From assembly GCF_000182925.2 (NCBI RefSeq), contig NC_026503.1, forward strand, positions 2,790,001-2,854,000: a stretch of 64,000 nt of DNA. The letters run 5' to 3'. The translations under genes and the position numbers were made by a program. This DNA is from Neurospora crassa OR74A. Lineage: Eukaryota; Ascomycota; Sordariomycetes; Sordariales; Sordariaceae. The notes beneath the pieces were generated by a model that saw only the letters and a list, made by a program, of their open reading frames with translations, had not been told where the DNA came from and searched no databases. The number at the start of each line of letters is the position of its first letter. Positions within the stretch are counted from its first letter, which is position 1. Shown here piece by piece: positions 33,480 through 45,707 of the stretch.

Positions 33480-36320
33480 CGGCTCCGTAATCGCAGCGTC
33501 AATACTATACTATAACCCCGTCGCTATAGTAAGCCCTATACCTAGTTCTTTTAATAACGAGGACCCGCCCGGTAATCCGGCGCCGCTTCCTCCTAACTTT
33601 ATTAAATAAATAACTTATTACGAAATATCCGAGAATCTTATTAAATAAATTACCCTTCGATTTAACTACGACTCTCGTACTATAAGCGTTGGACCGGGCG
33701 ATAGTCCCGCTACTCCGGCTATACCCCTTCTATTGGATAGTCCCGATAAGGCCGACCCTCTTGGTATGCTTCCCCCTATTATACCTCCTCCAGCCGAATT
33801 AATTAGCGGAATTTTCACCCCCAGCCCGCGAAAACTATTCAACCCCATTCTAATATTATTACCCCAGTTAAATGTTACCTTATTTACTTTACCCAAGCTC
33901 CGTGCCTTATTAGCTAATACTGTAGCGCCTATTCGGAAGTCCTACTAGACTAGAAGCGGTACTCCGCCCGGCTATAACTATCTATATATAAATACCCCCC
34001 TTAACTTACTAGCTAATAAGAATACTAACTAGTTTATACTTATTCGGATAAAGTATTATAATTAAAATACGGGTTGCGAATTCGATAATATCTAGGACGA
34101 GCTTAATATTAACGCGGCTAAAATTAATCTTATCGATATTCGTATCGATAATTTTAAAGCTAAGGTAGATAAGGATATATTGTACTTTGATAAAGATATT
34201 GACGATGCTATATTAGATATTAAGGATAACCTAAAGTATTCTTAGAATATTTATAGTATAATTAAAAATATAGGTAACGGATTGGATAGTATTAATCAAA
34301 AAGTTAACCTACTTAGTACTAACGTTAGCCATTTAGATATGGCCTTTCGTAGAGAATAGGTTGAAATTGACTGTCGTTTTGAAGGTATAGTTAAATCTAT
34401 AGATATTAGCGAAGCCTAGGCCGAGAAAATGTCTAATATAATTAGGGCTATTAAGTAGTAGTTACTTTCTATTACTAACCTCCGCAAGGCCGGCACTTAT
34501 TCCCCTATTATTAATTAGGCCCTCGATAATGCTGAGGTAGTAGTTATTAATAAATTAGTGGAAATAATAATTTGTGTGAGCCCCAAGATTCCTACTATTG
34601 AATTCTATTCGATTGAAAAGCCAGTAGCCAACTATAAGTACCCTAATATTAAATCCAACATTAAGCCCAATAAGTATCACGCTACAGTAGTTGATAATAC
34701 CGGAAGCCCTAACCCCGCCCGCTTCTATCGCGCTAAATTAGTCAACTTTTCCTTAAATATTAATAAGGTAGAGGCACTCTATTAATTATATACCCCGCCT
34801 AGCTATAATTATTTAGGGCTATCCCCTTATTACGATAACGATTAACTCCCTAGCCCCAATTTACGACTATTACTTAAATATAACAACCGTACATTGGACC
34901 ATCGTTTAGCTGAGCTCTAAGGGCACCTCGAAGCTACTACTTAGCTTTAAAAGAAGTTGGCTACAAAGGTCCGCGTTATAATCGACTAAACCAAAAGAAC
35001 CCGAGCTTCTAGCCCTAAGACTTCGAATTAGGGCAACGGAAGCGGTAAACCCCCTAAGTTAAAGAATAATAGCGACCTATTATTAAACTCGAACTTTAAG
35101 GAGTCGGATTTAAGCAATTCGGAGTATAAGCACCGCTATAAGAAATACTGTAAAATTAAGAAGGTTCGTTGCGATAAACGCTATAAATTAGGCCGTTGTA
35201 GCTGTAGCGACCCTAATCCCGATAGTTCTAACTCCAAGGATAGAAATACTCCTTCTCCTCGGCCCCCTCCCGGTGGTAGTCCCTTTAGAAGCGGTCCCCC
35301 TAGTAGAAATAGAGACCCTAAAGACGAATTTGATGATCGTTATCGTACTAGTACTATCGATATTAGATACTCCTCCAATTTTCAAAAGTCTGACTTTAGG
35401 CTGAAACGCGAAGATATTAGACAATTCGTCCCTTTCTACGCCGACCCGAATGATATTAGTATAGTTACTAATAGTAAGATACTAGTCTATACGGACGCCT
35501 TCCTCTTTCGTAAACGCCTCCTCTCGTTTTTCGAAAATAAAAATACTACCGCTAATACCGAGAAGTAAATTATACAATACTTTTCTACCCTACTTAGTAG
35601 TGCCGCTATATTGTAGTGGAGTAACGAAATCGACCCCCTTAGACGAAAGTATCTTCATTAGAATAGCCTCGAATTTGTACTTAAAATACTAATTAATTAC
35701 TTCTTACCCAATTCCGCTACTGCAACTAGAAAGTTTACCGAGGATTGCCTTAAATTTAAGGATATCGTTTGCAATGAAAATACCTTATTCTAATTCATCT
35801 AGCGCAAATTCCGTTACGTTCGTGCAATAGGTATTTTCTATTGTATTGGCGAAAATTGGCATAGTATTATAATTTAGATCTAAATTAGTATAGACCTTAA
35901 AATTAAGTAATACTTTAACCCCCCTAGTAAGAAGGGTACATTCGCCGAGTATTTGGTGGAAACCGAAGGTATTAAGGCAATTTTATTAGCGGCTGCCCGG
36001 GAGCGATACTTATACGTTCGCTAGAAGATTACCGGTACCGCTATAAAGGTCGAGGTAGTTATCCCCGCTAATTAATACGAGTAAAATTAAAATAATTGTA
36101 CTAGTTAGGGCCCTCGATGCGATAATTGCTACGACAACTATAATCGACGCGATAATTACAATTAATAGGATAATTATAACCGTTATAATAACTGTAATTA
36201 CTATAATAATTACGATTAATATAACAATTATAATTAATATAACAACTACAATTATTACAATAACTGTAGGGATAGAACTTACTATATTAATAATATAAAT
36301 AATAAGGAAGTTAATTAGGA
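33480..36320 (+). pseudogene. gag remnant
   Basis: Broken frames across this span look like a fungal Gypsy gag. There is an N-terminal Pro/Asp-rich part and a capsid-like segment at about 35,400-36,070 with a W-N-E tract and downstream FLPNSA, then an Asn/Tyr/Asp-rich repeat at about 36,120-36,290 where a nucleocapsid would be expected. An intact zinc knuckle is not seen. Edges are approximate. Confidence 0.6.
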
Positions 36321-36759
36321 TTTGGAAGATAACTAAATTGCTTACGCTAGTAATATCTCGGTTTTATTAGGAAATTCCAATTCTACTAACGGTGCTAGTA
36401 TCTTCTATGTGGTAAATGTAATTAATTCTAATTCTAGTAGCAAATTAAAATATACTTGCTATTATAAAGAATTCCCCTTAATAAAGGTAAAACGCCGCTA
36501 TATAAAATTGTGTCTAATATATAAGTAATTATATACGCCCTCCGCAATCGCCCCCTCGTATAAAATATATATATACTACCTAGAGGTATTCCCTTCCCGA
36601 AATACCTTATTTAATTATATTAATACTTACACCGATATTAAAGTAGGGTATAGGCGTCCCTCTCCTCGGAAGCTAACATCTCCCGCCGACGGACTGCTAG
36701 TAATCAAAGTACCGGTCTATAAGGATAAAGAAATCTTTAAAGGGCCTCTCTTAAATTAT

Positions 36760-39700
36760 ACCTACCTTCGTATTATAGTTAGAACTTTACCTAAAGTAGA
36801 AGAAACCGAAATTTATATAAATCTAGGCATTGCGAAGACAATTATTAGTTGAAATTTCCTATTAACGTTCGAATACTCAATTTTAATAAAATACATTACT
36901 AAAATCCGAGGGGTAAACGGCCGGTCTCTAAAGTTTACCGAATAGGTAACCTTTATATTGTATTTTGAAGGAACAATTAACGGTAAGCCTAATCTAATTA
37001 AGATCCGTACAACCGGATAGGTAATAGATAAGCTACAACTAAATCTTCTATTAGTAAATTCGTTTCTCTATCCCTATTAAATAAATATCGATTATAATAC
37101 CGAATATATTACCTTCCCCAATATAGGACCGTTAGTAGTACCTTTCAACGTCCAACGACACTCTGTAAAATATATAAAGAAGGTTATAGTATTAAAAAAG
37201 ACTATCCTCCAATTTAGTAAAGAAGCGATAGTACCTATTTATTATAAGCCCCTACTAAAAAGCTGGAACTTTATATTCAATTTAGGCAACGATAGTATTA
37301 TTAACGCGGTAATTAACTATAAGTCCCCCAAACTAGTCCTATTTAAGAATTCTATTTATAATATTCGAATTATACCCAAAAAATAGTATGTTGGTTATAT
37401 TGAAGAGTATAAGGATAGTAGGTACTTTATAAGCAATTGGAATAAAATTAAGACCGTCGCCTTCTCTATCCAAATATTTAACGCCCTCAACAAAGACCTT
37501 AGAATTACTATTAATAAAGCAATTAAGTACGTAATAATTAATTATATTCCCCTAATTAACCTTAAAATAAACTTAACCCTAATTATTAAAGCCGCCGTAC
37601 GAAGTTAACGATCCGCTAATCTAATACTAACCTAAGCCTTAGTCGGAGACTCGATAAAAGTACCCGCCGTTCCAAAAAAGCATTTAACTTTAAGTATCTA
37701 TATAGACGGTCCCGAAGTCGTAATAAAGGAGGGTATTTATATTTATACCAACGATTTAAATTATACTAGAGAGTTCGAAGATTTAGTAGGATCGTACTTA
37801 TTACTCTAAATTGAAGGAGGGTTGGTAAATATACTAGAAGAGGAATATATATGTATGCCCCTAGTGGAAGGATAGTAGAACCAGAAGGTCGCTATAAGGA
37901 TGTACCCCCTAAGTAAGAAAGAGCAAACTATTATCGACGAAGTTTTCGACGCCCTCTATAAGTAAAGTAAGATGTAGTAAATTATTAGGGTTATGCTATT
38001 CGTATACCTTATATTTGTCGTTTAGAAGGAAATAAGAGATAGGAAATAAAAGGGTCGCTCCGTTATTAATATAAGGGTTATTAATAGCCTAACAGTCCCC
38101 GATAATTATCTCCTCCCGTTGTAGGACAAGGTTATCGCTTTTATATACGGAAAGCGCTTCGTTGCTATTATAAACGCTATTACTTTCTTTTACTAATTTA
38201 GAATATAACTTTCGTACCGGGACCGCCTAACCCTTATAACCTATAGGGGTTTGGAGGCCCCTATAATAATATAAATAGGTTTTCGAAATATACCGGCGTA
38301 TATATAGAGATTTATAGACCAATTGCTTTACAACTATAAAAACTATTGCCGTACCTATATCGATAATATTATTATTATCTCCAATACTTGGGAGGATTAT
38401 ATAGCCTATTTCACAACTATCTTTAATTTATTTACCTTTAGGAATATCTCTCTTTCCTCTAAAAAATTATTTTTAGGGTATTCTAACGTTGAACTCCTAG
38501 GCTTCCGGGTAGATAGCCTAGGGCTTTGGAATACCTAGTAGCGCGTTAATACATTTAAGAAGCTTATTTTCCCTAATTAATTAAAGGCTCTCGAATAGTA
38601 CCTAGACGTATCCGGTTTCCTACGCTACCTAATCCCTTACTACGCCCAATTGTCAGAGCCTCTCTAGCGACGAAAAGTATAATTGTTTGTAGCAGGCCGT
38701 ATAGAAGGCGCTATTATTAATAGTAAGCTAGCGAAGCGTACTACTTATTACTCCCAAATAAAATTTATACTAATAAAGGACGAATTAACCTTATTTGAAG
38801 CCATCCAGTCCGAAATCTATAGTAGAGCTATACTTTACTACTTCAACCCTAATAAACAAACCTTCTTCCAAATCGATAACTCTATTAAGAAGGGATTTGG
38901 CGTTATACTCTTCTACTTAAAAGAGGACTATATATAGGAGCCTAGCTCGCAAATCCCCGCAAATTAAATCTTGCCTATACTATTCCTTAGTAAATGCCTA
39001 ACCAACGCCGAGACACAATATAGACCCTCCGAATTAGAAGTTGCTTACCTAATTTAGGCTGTAAAAAGGCTTCGAACGTATATCTACTCCTATAATAAGA
39101 TTATTATTGTCCTTACCGACTATTCGACAATAAAGGGCATTATTGAGCAAAGATCCTTTTGCACCTCCTCTACGGATAGGGATAATCGCCGCTTAATTAA
39201 TACATCTATTTACCTATCCTAATACAATATTAAAATATATTATTTACCTAGCAAATTAAATTTTGTACTCGACGCTTTAAATTAATTAAGGACTATAGAT
39301 AATGTATAGCTATATCTAGAAGGTACCTTAGTTCTAAACGACGTTTAGCTAGCCATCGATTAAGTACTGCTCGTTATTACTGAAGTTATATTGGATAATA
39401 ATTAGAAGGACTAATTTGTAGCCGCCTATTGTAAGGATAAGAAGTATACTGTTATTATTAACGATTTAAAGGACTTTAGGTTGGATAACGAAGACGTTGC
39501 CTCTTTTCGCTAGCCGGGCTACCCGTTCTTTATAACCGATAGTATAATCTATACCAACTAGCCAAATAGATTAAAAACCCTTTGTATTCCCTATAACTAT
39601 ATGTAGAAGGTCCTAGAATTGGTATACGACGAAAAATACTATTTCGGCCAAAATAGAATACTTTACGACCTAAAAGGATTTTCTATTATTAATAAAAATT

Positions 39701-40930
39701 ACTTAATTAAGAAATATATACGAAACTGCCCGTCCTATAACTTTAACTAAACCGATCGCTCCCCCCCTATAGGAGGTTTACAACCTATTTATCCCAAATT
39801 CAATAGCGCCCTCCCTATACGAACGATAACTATTAACTTTATAGTCGGACTACTACTAATACTAGCTATAAACTCTCTATAGAAGCTACTTAGCTACAAC
39901 GTCTTCGATACCCTTATACCCACTACTAATATTATATTTAAGTAATTACTATTAATCCCTAGACACTCAACTTATACAGTTAAGGAATAAGGCACTACAT
40001 TTGTACGATCCCTAATCTTATCGGATTGGGGACTCCCTTTAAGAATTATCTTTAATTAGGATAAGAAATTTACCTTTAATTTCTAATAAAGTATATAAAA
40101 GGCTTTAGGTATTAAACTACTTATAATAACCGCCTACTACCTATAGGGAGATAGCGTATTAAAGCGTAAAAACTAATCTATTAAAATCGCTATCCGCTTC
40201 TACGTTTTCGATTACCCCGACGATACTTAATTATTATTACTACCATCCCTACAATAGAATCTTAATAGCGTATATATCGAAGCTATTAAGGCTTCCCTAT
40301 ACGAATACCTATTCGGATATCGCTTACAAAGACTATTAGAATCCCTTAGTAACCCCACTACCTCACAAGAGTACAACCCTACTATCCGCGACTATATTCG
40401 GGAAGAAGCTAGGCTCGCTATAGACTTCGCTACCGCTAAAGCCAAACGTTTCTACAACCCTAATTATAAGCCCATAAATATCAAAGTTAGGGATAGGGTT
40501 TTCCTAAAGCTCTACTACGGATACTATTTGCAGGATCGTCCCTCTCAAAAGTTTTCCTAATAACGTATCGGTCCCTTCAAAGTTATCAAAAAGGTCGGAG
40601 AACTAGTATTCAAACTCGACCTTCCCTATACTATAAAGGGAATTTACCTAGTAATTTCAATTACATACCTTAAGAGAGTACCCCGGGAAGAAGATCCCTT
40701 CTAATACGTTCCCCCGCTTCTAGGACCCGTTGAAGACTCTTAAGAAGACTCCGAACCCGAGCTAGGCCCCCGGTATAAAGTAAAAAGGGTAATAACCTAT
40801 AAGGAGTTGAGAGGAGGGAAAATAAAATACTAGATTAAGTAGAAAGGGTATAGCAATAAGGACAACGAGTGGCAAACAGAGGAGCAATTAAAAAATGCCC
40901 GACAATTAATTACCGAGTATTGGGAAAGAC
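36760..40930 (+). pseudogene. pol remnant: protease, RT, RNase H, integrase with chromodomain
   Basis: Fragments in order: a protease-like stretch near 36,780-37,080; RT from about 37,680 to 38,530, where the active-site motif near 38,355 reads YIDN, so the second Asp of YxDD is lost; an RNase H start at 38,870-38,930 (QIDNS and FGVILFY); an integrase zinc-finger region near 39,650-39,750 and DDE core to about 40,300; and a chromodomain at about 40,780-40,930 (KGYSNKDNEWQTEEQL). The terminal TGA is at 41008-41010. Many TAA/TAG codons throughout, so no active enzyme. Confidence 0.75.
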
Positions 40931-41053
40931 ATAGTAGACGGCCTACAAAAGGAAAGAAGGGTATTGCTAGGATTACTATAAGGAGAGGGACTAGGCATAA
41001 GAAGGATTGAGGTACTACTAAGGACAGTAGTCTTTTATATGTGAGCCGGGACT

Positions 41054-41373
41054 TATTACCGGATATATACGATTAGCTATAGAGTAGGGTGCTAAGCTGG
41101 CATACAGCTCGACTGGGCCATGCCCAATCCAGTACCATAGTTGAGCGTAGGACCGTCGGCTGCCATTGGCAGGCGGCTGTCGGGAAGTGGGGCGCCCGCC
41201 CTGCAAGCTAGGGTAGGCCCCGCCTAGACCAGGGACCTAGCATAAAAGGACCCTTGTCTGGGCCGGCCAATGGCCGCCCATCTTCCTTCCTGCATCTCGC
41301 TTTCTTACTTTAATATTATTAATTACATCAATGGATATTTGGAGTTTCTGAGCAAACCCAGCGAACCGTAACA
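41054..41373 (+). repeat. Right LTR (320 bp)
   Basis: Begins TATTAC (TG changed to TA) and ends GTAACA. Of 15 differences from the left LTR, 11 leave A or T here where the left LTR keeps G or C, mostly TG to TA. ATAAAAGG is at 41242-41249 and CCAAT at 41267-41271. Confidence 0.93.
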
Positions 41374-41378
41374 CCGGT
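41374..41378. repeat. 5-bp target-site duplication CCGGT (right)
   Basis: Immediately follows the right LTR and equals 32725-32729. Confidence 0.9.
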
Positions 41379-43000
41379 GTTAGTAAAAGACGGCTCCCTA
41401 ATACAAACCCTATATATTAATTATTTATAATTAATAGGTTTAATAACTATTGTAATATAACAGTTAAATAATATATTAAAGTATTCGATATTCAAATCCT
41501 CGCTTTACCGCCACACTCTACCTATATTATACAACCGCTTAATATAAAAATTTTCTCCTTATTTAAATCCTATTACTAGAAGGCTCTTCGTAAATTTATA
41601 TAACAAGGGGAATATAACTTCAATTGTACAACGTTCGTTAGAAAGTTTAATAAGATTATTACTAATAACTTTATAATCTATAATATTATAAATAGATTTA
41701 AAGATACTAATCTTTAGCTAATTAATAAATAAAGGGTATTGTTACAGATTAAAGCTAAGCAACGCTCTTTTGAACTCAACCCTACTTATCCCTTTATAAT
41801 ACTATATAAGGACCGCTTTAAGAAGGCTATTAAAATTATTAACCGTATTACTAATCGTTATTCTTATACGTTCAATTCTTCTACCCGTATTAACTACCCT
41901 TATATATTCTAAGTTACTTGAAAAGCGATTCTTAATTATAATAAAATTTAAAAACATTACTAATATAACTACGAAAGAGAAGCCAACTTCGACCGTCGAA
42001 TAAGGAGGAAAGTATATAAAATTCCCAATAGTAGTATATCTCTATCACTTTCAAAAAACGAGTTTAATACTAAGGTAATTAAGAGAGTTCAACGAGAGAT
42101 ATAAGACGAAATAAAACGTTAAAAGCGAACTATAAAAAAGATTAATAGTATTATATAAAAACAGTTTAAAGACCAATAGAGGAAGGATATAGAGGGTAGT
42201 AAGCTAAAGAAGGTTATATAGACTACGTAGTTTAAAAAATATAAGAAGGATTACTAATAAGAATATATACCCGTTTATAATAATAATATACTTAATATAA
42301 AGGAGAATTTCCCTTATTAAATCGATAAGGAGGGTAAATTGCTAGTATATTAGTAAGCCTAATATTATATAAAGTACCCCCTACTAGTTATTTCTAATAA
42401 TAAGGAGGATATTAGAATTATTACTAGCCGCCAGCTAGCCGCCTAGTCCTAGTCCCAGTCCTAATTAGAAACCTTCTCTCAAATTATTAAAGACCCCTAT
42501 ATATAAATATAATTCGAGGATGAGATGGATAAGATTCTTATTGAAGATCTCTATAAGGATGATATTGCTATAGTAATAGGGGAGAAAGTTAATAACGAGG
42601 AGGAGGATAAGGACGAGGGTAACGGTGAGGATAAGGAAGGTGGGGAGTTTCTACTTAGTAAGAGGAGGATTGAGCTAGCCGGTTAGCCAACTACCTAATT
42701 AATTAAATTCCTAATTATACTAACTCCTAAGAAGAAGTTTAAATAGCGTATACCCCCTACTATTAATATAACCTTATTACTTAGATCTAATAATCCCTCT
42801 TTAGTAATTACCCCTATAACTCCCCTCCTCTTACGAGAACGCAGATTTGAGGATACTATATAGGGAAGTACAATAAAACTATTAATCGAAGGTACAGTCC
42901 GACTTAGAATAAGGTATTTAAGCGGGTAACGGCCGGGGTAAGCCTCGTTAAAGTAGGAGGAGGAAGTCTAAAGTATGTACAAGCAAAGAGGGAGTTCAAT
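41379..43000 (+). pseudogene. Transposase 3' fragment, DDE domain end and tail, RIP-mutated
   Basis: Continues the pogo-like transposase after the retrotransposon. About 115 nt in, the frame shows ALPPHST and then QPL, a hallmark of the DDE_1 (pogo/Fot1) superfamily before its last catalytic Asp, followed by a Phe-Lys-Ser-Tyr-Tyr helix. Further on are Arg/Lys-rich and then Asp/Glu-rich tails (about 42,540-42,680). Numerous TAA/TAG codons. Confidence 0.7.
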
Positions 43001-43207
43001 TGGCTATACGCACAATACTATAACGTACTTAAATAGATAAAATAAATTATTAGATCTCTTATTATATATATACTCTTCCTATTTGGGTAGTCTACTGGGC
43101 TTCCTAACGACGTTGTATTAATAAATTTCAATATATAATATGGGTGTTGAGTATATAGATGGGTTACTTTGCTAGTAAATTTGTATGTGGAGTGTCCCAT
43201 ATTTAAT

Positions 43208-43290
43208 TGCTGTCCCAAATTTTCCGCGCCCCCTCTTTAGAGGGGATAAAGAGGGGGGAAAGGAAGCCTTGGCGCCCAGAACCCCCCAAG
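43208..43290 (-). repeat. Right terminal inverted repeat of the pogo-like transposon
   Basis: Reverse complement of the left repeat over 83 bp without mismatch. TGTCCC boxes at 43193-43198 and 43211-43216 mirror the two GGGACA boxes of the left end. The repeat is followed by the TA at 43291-43292. Confidence 0.95.
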
Positions 43291-43292
43291 TA

Positions 43293-45707
43293 CACTGCGG
43301 AAGCATTGGGTTTTCCGTAAAGGTACCTTTACGGTCAAGCTTCCGCCGCATCCCACCTCGCTCACCAGCCCACACGCACTTTTCCGCCCCTCGATCCCCC
43401 GTAGGTATCTTTTTACTCCCCACCGAAAATGTCAAGCACTTCAGTGACAGCGCCCGTTTCCAAAGACCAAAAGACATGACACCATTGAGCTTCATGAGTT
43501 CATATACGAGAACGCACGCTTGGCTTCCCTTGGCAATGTAGCAGGCTATTCCGCTATCTGTAGATGCGCACAAGGACACTTTCTCTTTTCGTCCAATGCA
43601 TCTCCAGGACTCCTTCTGCGTATCGACCCATATCACAAAAATCAAAAATACAAAGGTGTCGTATCTGCGCAGGCATTTGGATCTGGTTTGTTTCACGATG
43701 TGCAAACCACAAACCACAAAACGGCCTATTCGCGATTAGTCCCACTCATGTTTTAGCATTCGATCTAGTGAGGGTGGGATGGCAGAGATGGTGGGCTCTT
43801 GGGTAAACCTCACCATAAACGCCTTCACAAGACCTTGACAACTAAGCAGACAACGACAAGCTTCTGCTTCCCTCACTCATACTACGGGAGTGGCAGGTCT
43901 ACCGCGCTTGCAAACCTCAGTTTGTTCCGTTCCCTGCCCATATTGTGTGCCGTCTCAGTCCAAAAGACTTCAAACTCGACCGAGACATGCTCTGTCCAGA
44001 CCTCACAAAAGCACAGGGGAAAGAATGACTAACTGGGCAGATTTAGTGCCGGGGAACGGTGCAGCACTAGCACTGACTAGGAGACCACATCGTCGTATGG
44101 TTTGTACATATCCACGCCGTAAATGCGTGGTTCGTATGGCTTGGCTCACCTGGAGATATGTTATCGTGAATGGATCTCCCAGTGCGTCGGCTTGCACTAG
44201 GTAGGAATTTCTGTTGACGATCTCGGGGAAAATATGTCGGTCGAGCTTTTCATCCTTCGCCGCATCCCATACTGATACACTACAACTCTTTGTCATGTAC
44301 ATTACTCCATCATGGCCATGGTATTTGCCGACAGTTTCGCCGCAGGCATAGCATGGTGAGCATGGTTCCACCGCCAAAGTATGTACAAGATGCCCCTATT
44401 CGGTCTAAACTAAACCGAAACACCATTGAACGCCAAGATCCCAAGCCGCGAGGATCGAGCTTCCAGGACACAGGGTCAAATGGGATGACGATCTTCAGCA
44501 TCGTGGTATCAAAACGTGATCTGACGGCAATTTGCTGAGAAGAGAACGGGGACGACCATCCTCTCTGACGTTACTACACTCCTCGAGCCCTGGTAGTTGA
44601 CTTGGTAGTCTCACGGAAAGGTTCCTATCGGAATGCCTGCGATGTTAGCAACTAGGCTATCACGACGGCACACACCTTCGGGGTATGTACAGTGTAGGTA
44701 AACTTGACTGATGGACTTTGTCTCGGGGGACAACCTGCAACTCCACGTTATCAATTTGAACAAGCACCGACATTCAAGTGTCTAGTTGTCCTTCAACGGA
44801 CTTGATACATCTTGGGGATCCTCGACAGCAGTAAAAGACGGTCACGAGAACCAAGATTGTCGTTCAGCTTCGGCAGTGAACAGCAGCCCTCAACTCATGT
44901 CGCGCATCCGAAGGCATCAACGCAAACGCATAATTCAAGGGTATGGAAGCGTCTTGGGACCTTATCGGGCAAGTCAATATGTTGTAGTGGGCAGTGGATG
45001 CGGCTCGCCAAAGTTATGTACTAGTAGTGAAGGTTGACTTTCGTTCTCTACAAGTCGTTTGAGGTTTCGTTACAATTTGAACTTGAGTGACGGAAGTTTC
45101 TTCTGGCGAAGGAACCTGAAAGTATAATTTGGTTTCTGAATTTTGAGCTTGGGGAATGTAGAGGTAGAATTAAAGGTGCCGCAACAACTACGTAGATGCT
45201 CTTCGACAGCCAGAACGCATCTGGCAAACCTCAGCTTCAAACCTCAGGCTGCGTCTTCTGCATGACACCGAACTTCAATTTCCCGCGATTTATACATAAG
45301 TACGGTATCTGTACCTCGACCCTGTTGGGAAGGGGGTGCTGAAGGAGAGAATTCCGTTCCTGTGGGATACATAGGATTATCGGCCCCACATTGCGAACCA
45401 GCTACCCCGCCCTGTCGTGCCTGCCGGGCCATGCCCCTGGACATCGGTTGAACGACCCCCACCATCCCTGCATCCCACCTCGTTCAGCTTCCACTTGTGT
45501 TCACATCACCAAGCCACTCCACCGCAGGCAACCTAACCTACACGGTACCCTTGTCCCTCCATCAGCCACGACTGAGTGATAGCTTCACGACCACTACCCT
45601 ACACTGCAGCGACAGCATAACGGCAGCAATTATTCACTGGATTGTTTTGGTTGCTTAGCTTATATCATATCGACAACACGTCTAGCTTCACGGCCGAATC
45701 TAGCAAC
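43293..45707. other. Intergenic between the transposon island and csn-1
   Basis: Base composition returns to normal at the transposon border. Open frames are short and featureless. The last few hundred nt form the csn-1 promoter. Confidence 0.5.

Larger units (their letters stand above)
32730..41373 (+). mobile_element. Ty3/Gypsy chromovirus LTR retrotransposon, RIP-mutated (8,644 bp)
   Basis: Two 320-bp LTRs (32730-33049, 41054-41373) and a 5-bp CCGGT duplication define the element. A TGGTAGC stretch two nt after the left LTR is a candidate primer-binding site. Reading through stops gives domains in the order gag, protease, RT, RNase H, integrase, chromodomain, which is the Ty3/Gypsy order with the chromovirus C-terminus. 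Every long frame is broken by TAA/TAG, and CA/TG dinucleotides are rare, so RIP has inactivated it. It sits inside the pogo-like transposase and is therefore the younger insertion. Confidence 0.9.
31363..43292. mobile_element. RIP-degraded pogo/Fot1-type DNA transposon carrying a nested Gypsy element
   Basis: The outer element is bounded by an 83-bp perfect inverted repeat (31365-31447 and 43208-43290) next to a TA dinucleotide on each side, the Tc1/mariner superfamily target duplication. Without the inserted retrotransposon it would be about 3.3 kb. Reading through stop codons, the left arm (about 31,690-32,720) resembles the helix-turn-helix DNA-binding part of pogo/Fot1 transposases. The right arm (from about 41,380) resembles the end of the DDE catalytic domain, including a recognisable LPPHST motif followed by QPL, then a Lys/Glu-rich tail. 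CA and TG are scarce and TA abundant across the interior, the RIP pattern. No functional transposase remains. Confidence 0.85.
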
